Shown piece after piece: positions 18,553 to 27,627 of a stretch of 36,773 bases of DNA; positions within the stretch are counted from its first letter, which is position 1, and each line of letters starts with the position of its first letter. The notes beneath the pieces were generated by a model. That model was not told the DNA's origin. It made no database searches and saw only the letters and a list, made by a program, of their open reading frames with translations. The stretch is taken from positions 1 to 36,773 of the forward strand of contig NZ_NRQU01000047.1 of assembly GCF_004119495.1 (NCBI RefSeq), in the 5' to 3' direction. The translations under genes were made by a program, and so were the position numbers. The DNA comes from Flavobacterium sp. YO12. Its GTDB lineage: Bacteria > Bacteroidota > Bacteroidia > Flavobacteriales > Flavobacteriaceae.

Positions 18553-18885
18553 ATGATTCTGATAATGTGTTTATTGTGGTGTTTTTGTAAAAGCCAAGAA
18601 TTGCATTATACTCTATTTCTGCAAAATGTAATATTGAGGAGAATTGTATAAGACTGCTGTAAATGCTAAGAATGATTAAGTACCATAAAAGTCAGTAATT
18701 AGGACTATAGTGTCAAAAAAGACAAATGGGAAGAAAGCATCGGGAAAGCCAAGTTTGTCAAAAAGGACGATGTTGGTATGCTCAGGGTCTCATTTTTGGT
18801 CCTTTTTATTAAGGATAAATTTTTTAGATTAAAAGTTGCACTTGCAGCCGGCGAAAGTTTAAAATATAAGTATTCTTTCAAGTGA
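18553..18885 (+). pseudogene. Decayed lipocalin-like gene
   Basis: In one frame, ATG 18553 reads a signal-like MILIMCLLWCFCKSQELHY and stops at 18649. After further stops the same frame resumes TIKVSN, then KKDKWEESIGKAKFVKKDDV and GMLRVSFLVLF, ending at TGA 18883. The pattern N-x-KKDKW...GKAKF...LRVSF is that of Blc-type bacterial lipocalins (GKAKFV...LKVSFFGPFY). Several in-frame stops and missing stretches mean it is not functional. A terminator follows at 18909. The family call rests on short motifs only; the opposite-strand ORF over the same interval has no coding character. Confidence 0.4.
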
Positions 18886-18908
18886 AACATGAAGAAAAAT
18901 GGCTGAAA

Positions 18909-18953
18909 AAATAAACCCGGAAGGTTTTTAAATCTTCCGGGTTTATTTTTTTT
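18909..18953. terminator. Bidirectional terminator
   Basis: The stem AATAAACCCGGAAG / CTTCCGGGTTTATT has T runs on both sides. It sits between the decayed lipocalin-like gene and the convergent DoxX-type gene ending at 18968. Confidence 0.85.
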
Positions 18954-18967
18954 AGATAAAAAACGAA

Positions 18968-19342
18968 TCAAGGAGTAAAAACAGCTTTATAATTATCCCA
19001 GTATCTGTAAATTAAGAATAAATTCCCCAAGAAAAGTAATCCGGCTATTGGCAGGCTTTCAGGAGTTAAAAAATAATTAATAAACAAGATGTTGATGGTA
19101 ATGGGAAGGATCATAATATTTGCTAAAGTAACAAAGCGGCCGCTTACAAACGAAATTCCGCAAAGCAATTCAACTGTTTTAGCCAATGGAAGCAAGTACG
19201 TTGAAGCAACTAACCCCATATTAAACGCCTTAAAGTTGCCAGTCGTTTCTGGCTCCGGAGCCAGCTTAAAGAAAAATGAAATGGAGGCAAACAGCAATAA
19301 CAGGCCGATTAAAACGCGGACAATAATAGTAGCAATTTTCAT
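18968..19342 (-). CDS. DoxX-family membrane protein
   Basis: This 124-residue inner-membrane protein has four hydrophobic helices, roughly residues 5-25, 45-65, 70-92 and 97-117. IIVRVLIGLLLLFASISFFF with ETTGNFKAFNMGLVAS and LLPLAKTVELLCGISFVSGR matches the DoxX/DoxD-like layout, including the helix 2 KxxELxxG-type motif. DoxX-like proteins are often tied to quinone or redox homeostasis, but the role of short members is unknown. It forms a single-gene unit with a terminator downstream; no partner gene is adjacent. Confidence 0.8.
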   Translation of the reverse strand: MKIATIIVRVLIGLLLLFASISFFFKLAPEPETTGNFKAFNMGLVASTYLLPLAKTVELLCGISFVSGRFVTLANIMILPITINILFINYFLTPESLPIAGLLFLGNLFLIYRYWDNYKAVFTP

Positions 19343-19586
19343 AATACTTAAGATTTTAAAAGGTTAAAATGATATAATTTATTATGCTGAAAATGCAAAT
19401 CAATATTCTCCAAATAAAATGCAAATCTATCTAAAGTGTCATTTTAGTGAGAGTATAACAATCAATAATATCCTGTTTTAGGATTAGTAGAAATGTTATA
19501 TCAAATATAATGATTTTTTCTGTACTAAATCTCTGTTTTTTAACAGTTTTATTTGTTTTTTGATGATATTTTACCTGCCTTGTTTT

Positions 19587-20795
19587 TTATTTTATACTTT
19601 CATTTATCAGTCTTTCCATTAATTTATTTAAATATTCTACTTGATAGTCTCCCACCGATGCTACAAGGTGATCATTACCAATACCACTATCATTGGTGAT
19701 GAAAACATAAGTCCCGTTCGTTGCAATTGCCATATAACGCATTAAAAATTCAGTTTCTTTGTCGATACCGCTAGCGGTAATAGGAATAATTTTGATTCCT
19801 TTTTTACTTGCTGTTTCGATCAAAGTATGAATTTGAGATACAATTTGTTCGTCATAGTGCGGCGGAGCATCTAATACTAAAAAAAGTATTCTAGAAATTG
19901 CATTTTCTGACCATTGCAAAGAATTAATTGATTTCTCTAAAGCTGTTTCAACAGCTTCAGGAAAATCTCCTCCTGCCGCAGCAGATTGATCTTTTATAAA
20001 GCTGATTGTAGTATCAATATTAGATGAAAAATCAGAAACTTTAGTTACATATTCTTCGCCTTTGTCTCTGTAAAATACAGCGCCCATGTTTATTTTTGCA
20101 TTTTGGTTTTGTTGTTTTACTTTTGAGATAACGTCTAATAGTTCTTCTTTTAAATAATCTAATTCATCTCCCATGGAACCCGTTGCATCAACCATAAATG
20201 CAATGTCTATTTTCTTTTCAGAATCTCTTTTATTATAGTTTTTAAGAGATAGATTGTTGTTTTTTAATTTGCTGTATTTCTGAATGTTGTCGAATGTTTC
20301 ATTCGCGACTCTTACTTTTAAATTTTTCGGATCTGTTTTTTTAGAGTTCTTTAAAAGCGGCCATAATTCAGCATTCCCTTTATTATTTGTTCTCGAGGTC
20401 CAGATGATTTCGTTTTCGGAGTTAAGTAATGATACAGGTACGTCGACTACATTTTCTGAACCAGATTTTATATTCACAGATATTCGATCTCTTAAGTTAT
20501 AATTCCAATAATTACGCATTTCTGAAAACTCAGAGTTTTCACTTATTGATTCCCAGAATGACCAATTATTTAAATCATTCCATTCTCCTGCAGTAATTTG
20601 ACCAGCCTGAATTTGGAGCTGCTCTTTCGAACCTGCAGTTTCAGAATCGCTTGCATCTGTAGTTGCTGCGGCTTCATCTCGGCTTGCCGACTCAATTTTT
20701 ACATCTGCAGATGATGTGCTGTCTGCCTTTTTGCAGGAAAAAAGTAAAAAGATTACCAAGAAGCATATAGTGCTTAATTTTACAAGTGTTTTCAT
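19587..20795 (-). CDS. von Willebrand factor A-domain lipoprotein
   Basis: This 402-residue lipoprotein has a signal, MKTLVKLSTICFLVIFLLFS, followed by the lipobox Cys at residue 21. A low-complexity Ser/Ala/Asp/Glu linker (residues 25-60) follows. A region of about 65-195 (ITAGEWNDLNNWSFWES ... VDVPVSLLNSENEIIWTSRT) looks like a beta-sandwich. The vWA domain begins near 198 with the MIDAS motif DATGSMGDE and continues FLVLDAPPHYDE and IKIIPITASGID. All metal-coordinating DxxGS residues are present. It is probably anchored in the outer or cytoplasmic membrane, with the vWA domain as a metal-dependent binding platform. Proteins of this build are common in Bacteroidota, without known function. 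It is monocistronic and divergent from pabB. Confidence 0.88.
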   Translation of the reverse strand: MKTLVKLSTICFLVIFLLFSCKKADSTSSADVKIESASRDEAAATTDASDSETAGSKEQLQIQAGQITAGEWNDLNNWSFWESISENSEFSEMRNYWNYNLRDRISVNIKSGSENVVDVPVSLLNSENEIIWTSRTNNKGNAELWPLLKNSKKTDPKNLKVRVANETFDNIQKYSKLKNNNLSLKNYNKRDSEKKIDIAFMVDATGSMGDELDYLKEELLDVISKVKQQNQNAKINMGAVFYRDKGEEYVTKVSDFSSNIDTTISFIKDQSAAAGGDFPEAVETALEKSINSLQWSENAISRILFLVLDAPPHYDEQIVSQIHTLIETASKKGIKIIPITASGIDKETEFLMRYMAIATNGTYVFITNDSGIGNDHLVASVGDYQVEYLNKLMERLINESIK

Positions 20796-20904
20796 AAAAG
20801 TTTTAATTGATTAAGTTTTTGATTGTTAATTGCACGTGAATTATTACAAAAACGAAGTATTAAAAAGCGTGCCAATAATTTTTAAACATTAGTTTTTTTT
20901 GTTG

Positions 20905-20912
20905 TAATTTTG
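20905..20912 (+). promoter_or_regulatory. -7 element for pabB
   Basis: TAATTTTG matches TAnnTTTG. The expected transcription start, about 20919, leaves a 16-nt leader to the TTG start at 20935. No clear -33 element is present. Confidence 0.4.
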
Positions 20913-20934
20913 CGATTTAAAAATCTATTCATTT

Positions 20935-22221
20935 TTGAGAGTTTCAATTCATAAACATATTTCCAATCCAGCGCAATTTAAACAGCAGTTGATGAGCTGG
21001 TCACAGCAGTTTCGTGAGATCGTTTTTCTAGACAGCAATTCGTATCCGCAAGAATATTCAAGCTTTGATTTTATTTTGGCAGTGGATGCCTTTACCTCTT
21101 TAAAAACCGACTTTCAAAATGCGTTTGATGATTTAAAACAATATCAGCAAACAACCAAAGACTGGCTGTTTGGTTACCTTTCCTATGATTTAAAAAATGA
21201 TATTGAAGATTTAAAATCCAATAATTTTGATGGGTTAGACTTTCCTGATTTATTTTTCTTTCAGCCAAAAAAAATATTTTTGTTGAAAGAAAATCAGCTC
21301 GAAATTCAATATTTAAACCTTTGTGATGATGAAATTGAAGATGATTTTAAGGATATAGTCGAAAGTCAAAAGTCGAAAGTCGAAAGTGGAGTGCCTATAA
21401 AAATTGAACAGCGTATTTCTAAAGAGTCATATGTTGAAAAAGTCAATAAAATGCTGCAGCATATTCATCTTGGTGATATGTATGAAGCGAATTTTTGTAT
21501 GGAATTTTACAGTGAAAATGTTGTTATAAATCCGTTAGAAAAATTTCTAAAACTAAATGAAATTTCGCAAGCGCCATTTTCAGTATTCTTTAAAAATCAT
21601 AAACAATACCTGCTTTCAGCTTCACCCGAAAGATACCTTAAAAAAAAGGGAGAGGATATTATTTCTCAGCCGATAAAAGGAACTTCAAAACGTTTTTCAG
21701 ATCCAATCGAAGATCAGAAATCAAAAGAGTATTTAGAATCTGATGCAAAAGAACGAGCTGAAAATATTATGATTACAGATTTGGTTCGAAACGATTTGTC
21801 ACATACCGCACAAAAAGGCTCCGTAAAAGTGACGGAGTTGTGCAAAATATATTCGTTTTTGCAAGTGCATCAAATGATTTCGACTATAACTTCAAAATTA
21901 GATGCCCAATATTCACCCGTTGACGTTTTAAAAACAACTTTTCCAATGGGAAGTATGACTGGAGCGCCAAAGATTTCAGTTATGAAAATTATTGAAAATT
22001 TGGAAGAAACCAAGCGTGGTTTGTACAGCGGCGCTGTTGGTTATTTTACACCCGAAGGCGATTTTGATTTCAACGTTGTCATTAGAAGTATTTTTTACAA
22101 TCAAGAAAACAAGTATGTTTCTTTTTCTGTTGGAAGCGCTATAACATCACTGTCAATACCTGAAAAAGAATACGAAGAGTGTTTGTTGAAAGCTAAAGCA
22201 ATGCACGAAGTTTTGCAATAG
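20935..22221 (+). CDS. pabB: Aminodeoxychorismate synthase component I
   Basis: This 428-residue chorismate-utilising enzyme makes 4-amino-4-deoxychorismate for folate, using ammonia from a PabA-type glutaminase. The C-terminal chorismate-binding domain (about 165-428) holds SASPERYLKK, QPIKGTSKR (about 243-251), ITDLVRNDLS, TTFPMGSMTGAPKI and GLYSGAVGY. The Lys in PIKGT is the residue typical of PabB, where anthranilate synthase has Ala, so PabB is preferred over TrpE. The start codon is TTG at 20935: the frame has no ATG near the 5' end, the N-terminus (MRVSIHKHISNPAQFKQQL) looks native, and a -7 element sits just upstream. At residues about 143-152 a short imperfect repeat of AAAGTCG lies within the coding sequence. 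No pabA is adjacent. Confidence 0.93.
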   Translation: MRVSIHKHISNPAQFKQQLMSWSQQFREIVFLDSNSYPQEYSSFDFILAVDAFTSLKTDFQNAFDDLKQYQQTTKDWLFGYLSYDLKNDIEDLKSNNFDGLDFPDLFFFQPKKIFLLKENQLEIQYLNLCDDEIEDDFKDIVESQKSKVESGVPIKIEQRISKESYVEKVNKMLQHIHLGDMYEANFCMEFYSENVVINPLEKFLKLNEISQAPFSVFFKNHKQYLLSASPERYLKKKGEDIISQPIKGTSKRFSDPIEDQKSKEYLESDAKERAENIMITDLVRNDLSHTAQKGSVKVTELCKIYSFLQVHQMISTITSKLDAQYSPVDVLKTTFPMGSMTGAPKISVMKIIENLEETKRGLYSGAVGYFTPEGDFDFNVVIRSIFYNQENKYVSFSVGSAITSLSIPEKEYEECLLKAKAMHEVLQ

Positions 22222-22415
22222 AGATATTGCCACGAATTACAAGAATTTGCACTAATTACTTTTTCTTCAATTTTAGAAAAAATATAGCCACAGATTAAAA
22301 TGATTAAAAAAAGCTGTGTAAATCTTTTTATCCCGATAGCTATCGGGAGTGGCGAAATAGCACGCTTAACATTTCATTTAAAAATAGATCGAATTTAATT
22401 TTTTACTTTTATCAA
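22222..22415. repeat. Intergenic repeat fragments and CCCGATAGCTATCGGG palindrome
   Basis: This 194-bp gap between pabB and tilS carries three repeat pieces. One is GCCACGAATTACAAGAATTT near 22229, and another is GCCACAGATTAAAATGATTA near 22288, a relative of the repeat at 6580-6757. The third is the perfect 16-bp palindrome CCCGATAGCTATCGGG near 22332-22347. No ORF is present. Confidence 0.6.
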
Positions 22416-23726
22416 ATGTTTTCAAAATTTCAAAATCATATCGTTTCCAGATTTCCATTTTTAGCAGAAAAAAAACTTTTTCTTGCTGTGAGCGGTGGCT
22501 TAGATAGTATGGTATTGTTGCATTTGTTAAAACAGCTGCCATACGAAATTGCTGTACTTCATTGTAATTTTCAGCTTCGCGGATTAGAAAGTTTTGGAGA
22601 TCAGACTTTTGTCGAAAATTATTGCGATCAAAATAATATTCTCGTTTTTACAACTCAATTTGATACTGAAGCTTTTGCAAAAGATTATAAGTTATCGACA
22701 CAAGTTGCTGCTCGTGAACTTCGTTACAGCTGGTTTTATGAGCTTCTTGAAGAAAAAAACTTCGATTATATCTTAACAGCACATCATGCTGATGATAATT
22801 TGGAAACATTTATAATCAATTTGTCTCGAGGAACGGGATTGGATGGATTGAGCGGAATTCCAGAGCAAAATGATAAAATAATACGACCGCTTTTGCCTTT
22901 TTCAAGAGAAGAAATTTTGAAATATGCTGAAGAAAACAAGATCGAATGGCGTGAGGACAGCAGTAATGCATCCAATAAATACCTTAGAAATAAAATACGT
23001 CACGACTTAGTTCCGATTTTAAAAGAATTAAATCCAAACTTTTTAAGTGCTTTTCAGAAAACACAGTCATATCTGCAAGAATCCCAGGTTATGGTTGAAG
23101 ATGCTTCGATTATGATTTATCAGCAGGTTGCAGAGGAGGCCGGTGACGACATTCATTTCGATTTAAAAAAGCTTAAAAAATTACCCAATTATAAATCTTA
23201 TTTGTATCAATGGCTTCATGAATTTGGTTTTTTAGCGTGGAATGATATTTATGATTTGGTAAATGGGCAGTCGGGTAAACAAGTTTTCTCGGCGGAGTTC
23301 AGACTGCTGAAAAACAGGGATATTTTGATTTTGAGTCCCATTTCTGAAATGTCAGAAAAGGAACAGTTCGAAATTAATGAAAATGAAAAAGAAGTTAATT
23401 TTCCCTTAAAGTTAAAGCTTTGTAACGTAGGTCACATAACAATAGATTCAAATAGAGTTATATTTGTCGACGCCGATAAAATCCAATTTCCATTAGTTTT
23501 ACGTAAATGGAATGAAGGAGATGTTTTTCATCCGTTTGGAATGCACGGAAAATCAAAAAAAGTGAGCAAACTTTTTAAAGATGAAAAGTTATCTCTAATT
23601 GAAAAGGAACAAACTTGGATTTTATGTTCAGATGATAAAATTGTCTGGGTGGTTGGCATTAGACAGGATGAACGTTTTAGAATAGAAAAAACCTCAAATA
23701 AAATACTTAAAATAGAACTACAATAA
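22416..23726 (+). CDS. tilS: tRNA(Ile)-lysidine synthase
   Basis: This 436-residue enzyme ligates lysine to C34 of the CAU-anticodon tRNA-Ile, so that it reads AUA rather than AUG; it is essential. The ATP-binding PP-loop is SGGLDS at residues 26-31. LTAHHADDNLETFIINLSRG and GLDGLSGIP follow as TilS-specific motifs. LRNKIRHDLVPIL lies near 188, and the C-terminal TilS domain contains LRKWNEGDVFHPFGMHGKSK. The length is typical. The stop TAA shares its last A with the dsbD ATG (TAATG), so the two genes are translationally coupled. Confidence 0.96.
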   Translation: MFSKFQNHIVSRFPFLAEKKLFLAVSGGLDSMVLLHLLKQLPYEIAVLHCNFQLRGLESFGDQTFVENYCDQNNILVFTTQFDTEAFAKDYKLSTQVAARELRYSWFYELLEEKNFDYILTAHHADDNLETFIINLSRGTGLDGLSGIPEQNDKIIRPLLPFSREEILKYAEENKIEWREDSSNASNKYLRNKIRHDLVPILKELNPNFLSAFQKTQSYLQESQVMVEDASIMIYQQVAEEAGDDIHFDLKKLKKLPNYKSYLYQWLHEFGFLAWNDIYDLVNGQSGKQVFSAEFRLLKNRDILILSPISEMSEKEQFEINENEKEVNFPLKLKLCNVGHITIDSNRVIFVDADKIQFPLVLRKWNEGDVFHPFGMHGKSKKVSKLFKDEKLSLIEKEQTWILCSDDKIVWVVGIRQDERFRIEKTSNKILKIELQ

Positions 23727-25828
23727 TGAATTTTACTCAATCTAATCAAGCAGGAATGCTACAAAGTTTCAGGAGCAAATCGATTTTATTTTTACTGTTT
23801 TTCATTTTTGCCTTTGCAAAAAGTAATGCTCAAATTTTAGAGCCGGTTAAATGGACCGCAAAAATTGAAAAAAAATCAGGAAACAATGCAGTATTGATTT
23901 TTGATGGAACGATCGAAAAAGACTGGCATATGTATTCGCAGTTTACGCCAGACGGCGGGCCGCTTGCGTTGGAAATTACTTTTAAGAATCAAAAAGGAAA
24001 TTACGAATTAGTTGGAAAAGCAAAAGAGGGTAAAACCAAAACGGCTTTTAATGATGTTTTTGGTGTAAATGAAACTTTTTTTGAAGGAAAAGCTCATATT
24101 GAACAAGAAATAAAAATCATAAACCCAAACTTAAAAACAGTTGATGTAGATTTTGATTTTCAGGTTTGTAAGGAGGTTTGTATCAATTCGAGCAAGAAAT
24201 TCTCAATTGCAGTTCCTTCAACGTTCAAAATGAATGAGGTTCCTGCGGTTGCAGAATCTAAACTGGATGAAACGAAAGTGACTGGAATAGCTGTTGATAC
24301 GGTAAGTAAAACAACAGTAGTAGAGAAAGTAGAACCAGCGAAAGTTGATAATGTAGCTGCTAAAGCTGTTGATGATGTACAGAAACCAGCTCCTGCAAGA
24401 AGTTTGTGGTCAATCTTTTTTATTGCTTTTATCTCTGGATTTGCGGCTTTGTTAACACCTTGTGTTTTCCCAATGATCCCAATGACGGTAAGTTTCTTTA
24501 CAAAGCAAAGTAAAAGCAGAGCAAAAGGTATTAGAAATGCTGTAATATACGGACTTTCGATTATTGCTATTTATGTAATTTTAGGGTTAATTGTAACGAA
24601 GATATTTGGTGCAGACGCTTTAAATGCGTTATCAACAGATGTATGGTTTAACTTGATTTTCTTTGTAATCTTAATCATTTTTGCTACTTCATTTTTGGGA
24701 GCTTTCGAAATTATGCTGCCAAATTCATGGGCAAACAAAGCAGATCAGCAAGCTGATAGAGGTGGAATAATTGGAATTTTGTTCATGGCTTTGGCTTTGG
24801 CAATTGTATCATTCTCTTGTACGGGGCCAATTGTTGGGACTTTATTAGTTGAGGCTGCTTCAAACGGAGGAATTGCTCCAATTGTTGGAATGTTAGGTTT
24901 CTCATCAGCTTTAGCTTTACCATTTATGTTGTTTGCGATGTTCCCAGGTTGGTTAAATTCGTTACCAAAATCTGGCGGATGGTTAAATACAGTAAAAGTT
25001 GTTTTAGGGTTCTTAGAATTGGCTTTGGCATTTAAATTTTTATCAAATGCTGACTTGGTTCTGCAATTACACTTTTTAGAAAGAGAAGTTTTTATCGCGA
25101 TTTGGATTGCTATTTTTGCGGCTTTGACTTTGTATTTATTCGGAAAAATTACCTTGCCGCATGATAGTCCGTTACATCATATTTCAGTAGGAAGATTGTA
25201 TTTAGGATTGCTTACGCTTGTGTTTACAGTGTATTTAATTCCGGGACTTTGGGGAGCACCTTTAAAATTAATCAGTGCGTTTCCGCCGCCGCCGCAATAT
25301 AGCGAAAGCCCATTTGGTGTAGGAGGAAGCTCAGCAGGTGGAAGCAGTAGTACAGAAGCGGTGAAAGGAATGCCGGAAGGTGCTGAATTAGGGCCTCATG
25401 GAATTATGGTTTTTCATGATTATGAAGATGGATTGGCGTATGCAAAATCAATCAACAAACCAATTATGTTAGATTTTACTGGTTATGCTTGTGTAAACTG
25501 TAGAAAGATGGAGAATAATGTTTGGTCTGAACCAACGATTCTGCCAATTTTAAAGAATGATGTTGTTTTGATTTCTTTATACGTTGATGATAAACGTGAA
25601 TTGCCAGTAGAGGAACAATTTGTAACGGCTTCTGGAGATAAAATTATTACGGTTGGTGATAAATGGACGGATTTTATGATCTCAAAATATAAAACGAATA
25701 CACAGCCTTTGTATATAATTACAGATTTAGAAGGAAATAATTTGAATGCTTCTAAACCAACAATTAGTTATGTAAGTGCAGACGAATATTTACACTGGTT
25801 GAAAGAAGGGATTTCAAACTTTAAATAG
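23726..25828 (+). CDS. dsbD: Protein-disulfide reductase DsbD / thiol:disulfide interchange protein
   Basis: This 700-residue membrane protein carries reducing equivalents from cytoplasmic thioredoxin to periplasmic thiols. A signal peptide of about 36 residues precedes AQILEPVKWTAKIEKK. The DsbD alpha-like domain (about 37-165) has paired Cys in FQVCKEVCINSS. Membrane helices of the CcdA type run about 225-520, with LTPCVFPMIPMTVSFFTK and SCTGPIVGTLL holding the two redox cysteines. The C-terminal thioredoxin domain carries GYACVNCRKME, a CxxC site. ATG 23726 overlaps the tilS stop; an internal Met at 23756 (MLQSFRSKSILFLLFF) would also give a good signal peptide and may be the true start. 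It forms an operon with tilS and is followed by a terminator. Confidence 0.93.
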   Translation: MNFTQSNQAGMLQSFRSKSILFLLFFIFAFAKSNAQILEPVKWTAKIEKKSGNNAVLIFDGTIEKDWHMYSQFTPDGGPLALEITFKNQKGNYELVGKAKEGKTKTAFNDVFGVNETFFEGKAHIEQEIKIINPNLKTVDVDFDFQVCKEVCINSSKKFSIAVPSTFKMNEVPAVAESKLDETKVTGIAVDTVSKTTVVEKVEPAKVDNVAAKAVDDVQKPAPARSLWSIFFIAFISGFAALLTPCVFPMIPMTVSFFTKQSKSRAKGIRNAVIYGLSIIAIYVILGLIVTKIFGADALNALSTDVWFNLIFFVILIIFATSFLGAFEIMLPNSWANKADQQADRGGIIGILFMALALAIVSFSCTGPIVGTLLVEAASNGGIAPIVGMLGFSSALALPFMLFAMFPGWLNSLPKSGGWLNTVKVVLGFLELALAFKFLSNADLVLQLHFLEREVFIAIWIAIFAALTLYLFGKITLPHDSPLHHISVGRLYLGLLTLVFTVYLIPGLWGAPLKLISAFPPPPQYSESPFGVGGSSAGGSSSTEAVKGMPEGAELGPHGIMVFHDYEDGLAYAKSINKPIMLDFTGYACVNCRKMENNVWSEPTILPILKNDVVLISLYVDDKRELPVEEQFVTASGDKIITVGDKWTDFMISKYKTNTQPLYIITDLEGNNLNASKPTISYVSADEYLHWLKEGISNFK

Positions 25829-25905
25829 TTTTAGAATAAAGAAATATCTTAAATGCTGTAATTTGAAAGTTATAGTTATTGTATAAGGAAGAATTTAATT
25901 CAAAC

Positions 25906-25942
25906 AAAAAGCACTCTAAGTAAAACTTAGAGTGCTTTTTTA
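25906..25942. terminator. Bidirectional terminator between dsbD and amt
   Basis: AAAGCACTCTAAGT / ACTTAGAGTGCTTT forms a 14-bp stem with T runs on both strands. It lies between the convergent ends of dsbD (25828) and the ammonium transporter gene (25970). Confidence 0.9.
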
Positions 25943-25969
25943 TTTAAAGGCAAAAGGGGAAATTTATTC

Positions 25970-27286
25970 TTATAAAAACTCTCCGTGTTGAGAGATATCT
26001 AATCCTAACTCTTCTTTTTCTTCAGTAACTCTTAGGGGAGTAATTTTATTTACGATAAAGAATAAAGCGTAAGAAGCAACAAAAGCAAAGATCGATACCA
26101 CTACTAATGCTGTCAATTGGTTGATAAACAATGTAGGTGTGCCAAAAACTAAACCTTGATTATCTCCAACAGCAGGGTTGATAGCTTTTGAAGCAAACAC
26201 TCCAGTTAACAGCATACCTACCATACCACCAACACCGTGACAAGCAAATACATCAAGAGCGTCGTCAATTTTTCCTTTAGGGAATTTGCTTACTACAAGA
26301 TTACTTACAATAGCTGCAAATGCACCAATAAAGATAGCGTGAGATATACTTACGAAACCAGCTGCAGGTGTAATAGCAACAAGACCTACAACAGCCCCTA
26401 TACAAGCACCAAGCGCAGATAATTTGTGACCTAAAATTTTATCTAAGAAAACCCAAGCCATAGCGGCAGCGGCAGCAGCAACAGTTGTTGTTCCTAAAGC
26501 TTGCACAGCTAAACCATTTGCTCCTAAAGCTGATCCGGCGTTAAAACCAAACCATCCAAACCATAATAAACCAGTTCCTAACAACACATAAGTAATTCTG
26601 GCAGGATTAACTTTTTGTACTTTTCTTTTTCCTAAAAAGATTGCTCCAGCAAGAGCTGCCCAACCTGCACTCATATGTACAACAGTTCCTCCTGCAAAGT
26701 CAAGAACTCCCATTTTAAAGAAAACTCCATCAGGATGCCATGTCATGTGTGCTAAAGGAGAATATATGAAAATGATAAATAAAACCATGAATAACAAGTA
26801 AGCCCAAAAACGTACACGTTCTGCAAATGCACCAGTAATTAAGGCAGGTGTAATGATTGCAAATTTTGCCTGAAATAATGCGAATAACATAAACGGAATT
26901 GTTGGTGCAAGGCTCCATGCTGTGCTGGTTCCAACACCTTCAAAGAATAAGTTGTATGATGGATTTCCGATGATTCCTCCAATTGAAGGACCAAAAGCTA
27001 ATCCAAAGGCAACCACAACCCATAGAATTGTAACGATTACCATTGCCATAAAACTTTGAAGCATTGTGCTGATAACGTTTTTCTTACCTACCATTCCGCC
27101 ATAGAAAAAACCTAATCCAGGAGTCATTAACAATACAAACGCCGTCGCAACGATCATCCAGGCAGTATCTCCTGTATCAAACTTTACCGCTTCTGCAGGA
27201 ATTGGGTTATCTGCAATGATAAAATTTGATATAAAGGTTAGTACTAAAATAGTGATAAGAATCACACTTAAAATAATTTTTCGCAT
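25970..27286 (-). CDS. amt: Ammonium transporter
   Basis: This 438-residue Amt/MEP/Rh channel moves ammonia or ammonium across the inner membrane as a trimer. A signal-like first segment (residues 1-24, IILSVILITILVLTFISNFI) precedes the eleven-helix core that begins DTAWMIVATAFVLLMTPGLG, FFYGGMV. The two pore histidines are present: VVHMSAGWAALAG (His about 204) and ACHGVGGMVGMLLTGVFA (His about 349). The C-terminal tail (LRVTEEKEELGLDISQHGEF) is the conserved regulatory tail that contacts PII in other systems. No glnK/PII gene is adjacent in the window, which is unusual compared with many bacteria. It is monocistronic, with an inverted repeat in the upstream region. Confidence 0.95.
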   Translation of the reverse strand: MRKIILSVILITILVLTFISNFIIADNPIPAEAVKFDTGDTAWMIVATAFVLLMTPGLGFFYGGMVGKKNVISTMLQSFMAMVIVTILWVVVAFGLAFGPSIGGIIGNPSYNLFFEGVGTSTAWSLAPTIPFMLFALFQAKFAIITPALITGAFAERVRFWAYLLFMVLFIIFIYSPLAHMTWHPDGVFFKMGVLDFAGGTVVHMSAGWAALAGAIFLGKRKVQKVNPARITYVLLGTGLLWFGWFGFNAGSALGANGLAVQALGTTTVAAAAAAMAWVFLDKILGHKLSALGACIGAVVGLVAITPAAGFVSISHAIFIGAFAAIVSNLVVSKFPKGKIDDALDVFACHGVGGMVGMLLTGVFASKAINPAVGDNQGLVFGTPTLFINQLTALVVVSIFAFVASYALFFIVNKITPLRVTEEKEELGLDISQHGEFL

Positions 27287-27627
27287 AGTTATTTAGTTTT
27301 AAAATTTTTGATAAAAGTATAAAATCATTCAATACCCCATAAAAAAATAGGGGTAACTGTTTTATTTTTATTAAATTTTCATTTTGGCCCCTATAATTTT
27401 AAATCTATTTCTTAAAATAAACTTAAAATTTACAATTTGTTAATCATTGAAACCTGATTTATACTGTTTGTGGGTTTTGTTAACAAAAAAACGTAAGAAT
27501 AGTTTTGTTTTTAAGAGTAACTATGTGTAAATAATTGAAAAATGTCGAAAAAGTGGTTTTATTTGTAAATAAAAAAGGCATCAGATGAATTATTCAAATG
27601 ATGCCTTTTTGGGAAATAACTAAGGGG
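27287..27627. promoter_or_regulatory. Region upstream of amt with inverted repeat TACCCC-N10-GGGGTA
   Basis: In this 341-bp gap, TACCCC...GGGGTA at about 27333-27356 forms a short inverted repeat 50-70 nt upstream of the amt start. It is the only GC block in a very AT-rich spacer. It could be an operator or a leader hairpin. No ORF is present. The terminator of the amidohydrolase gene lies at the far end. Confidence 0.4.
27572..27610 (-). terminator. Rho-independent terminator of the amidohydrolase operon
   Basis: AAAAAGGCATCA ... TGATGCCTTTTT forms a stem with a T run on the minus strand, starting 18 nt past the stop codon at 27628. Confidence 0.85.

Noticed and set aside
18705..18971. 88-residue minus-strand ORF
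   Set aside because: It is antisense to the decayed lipocalin-like gene, runs through a terminator stem and overlaps the end of the DoxX-type gene; composition is not protein-like.
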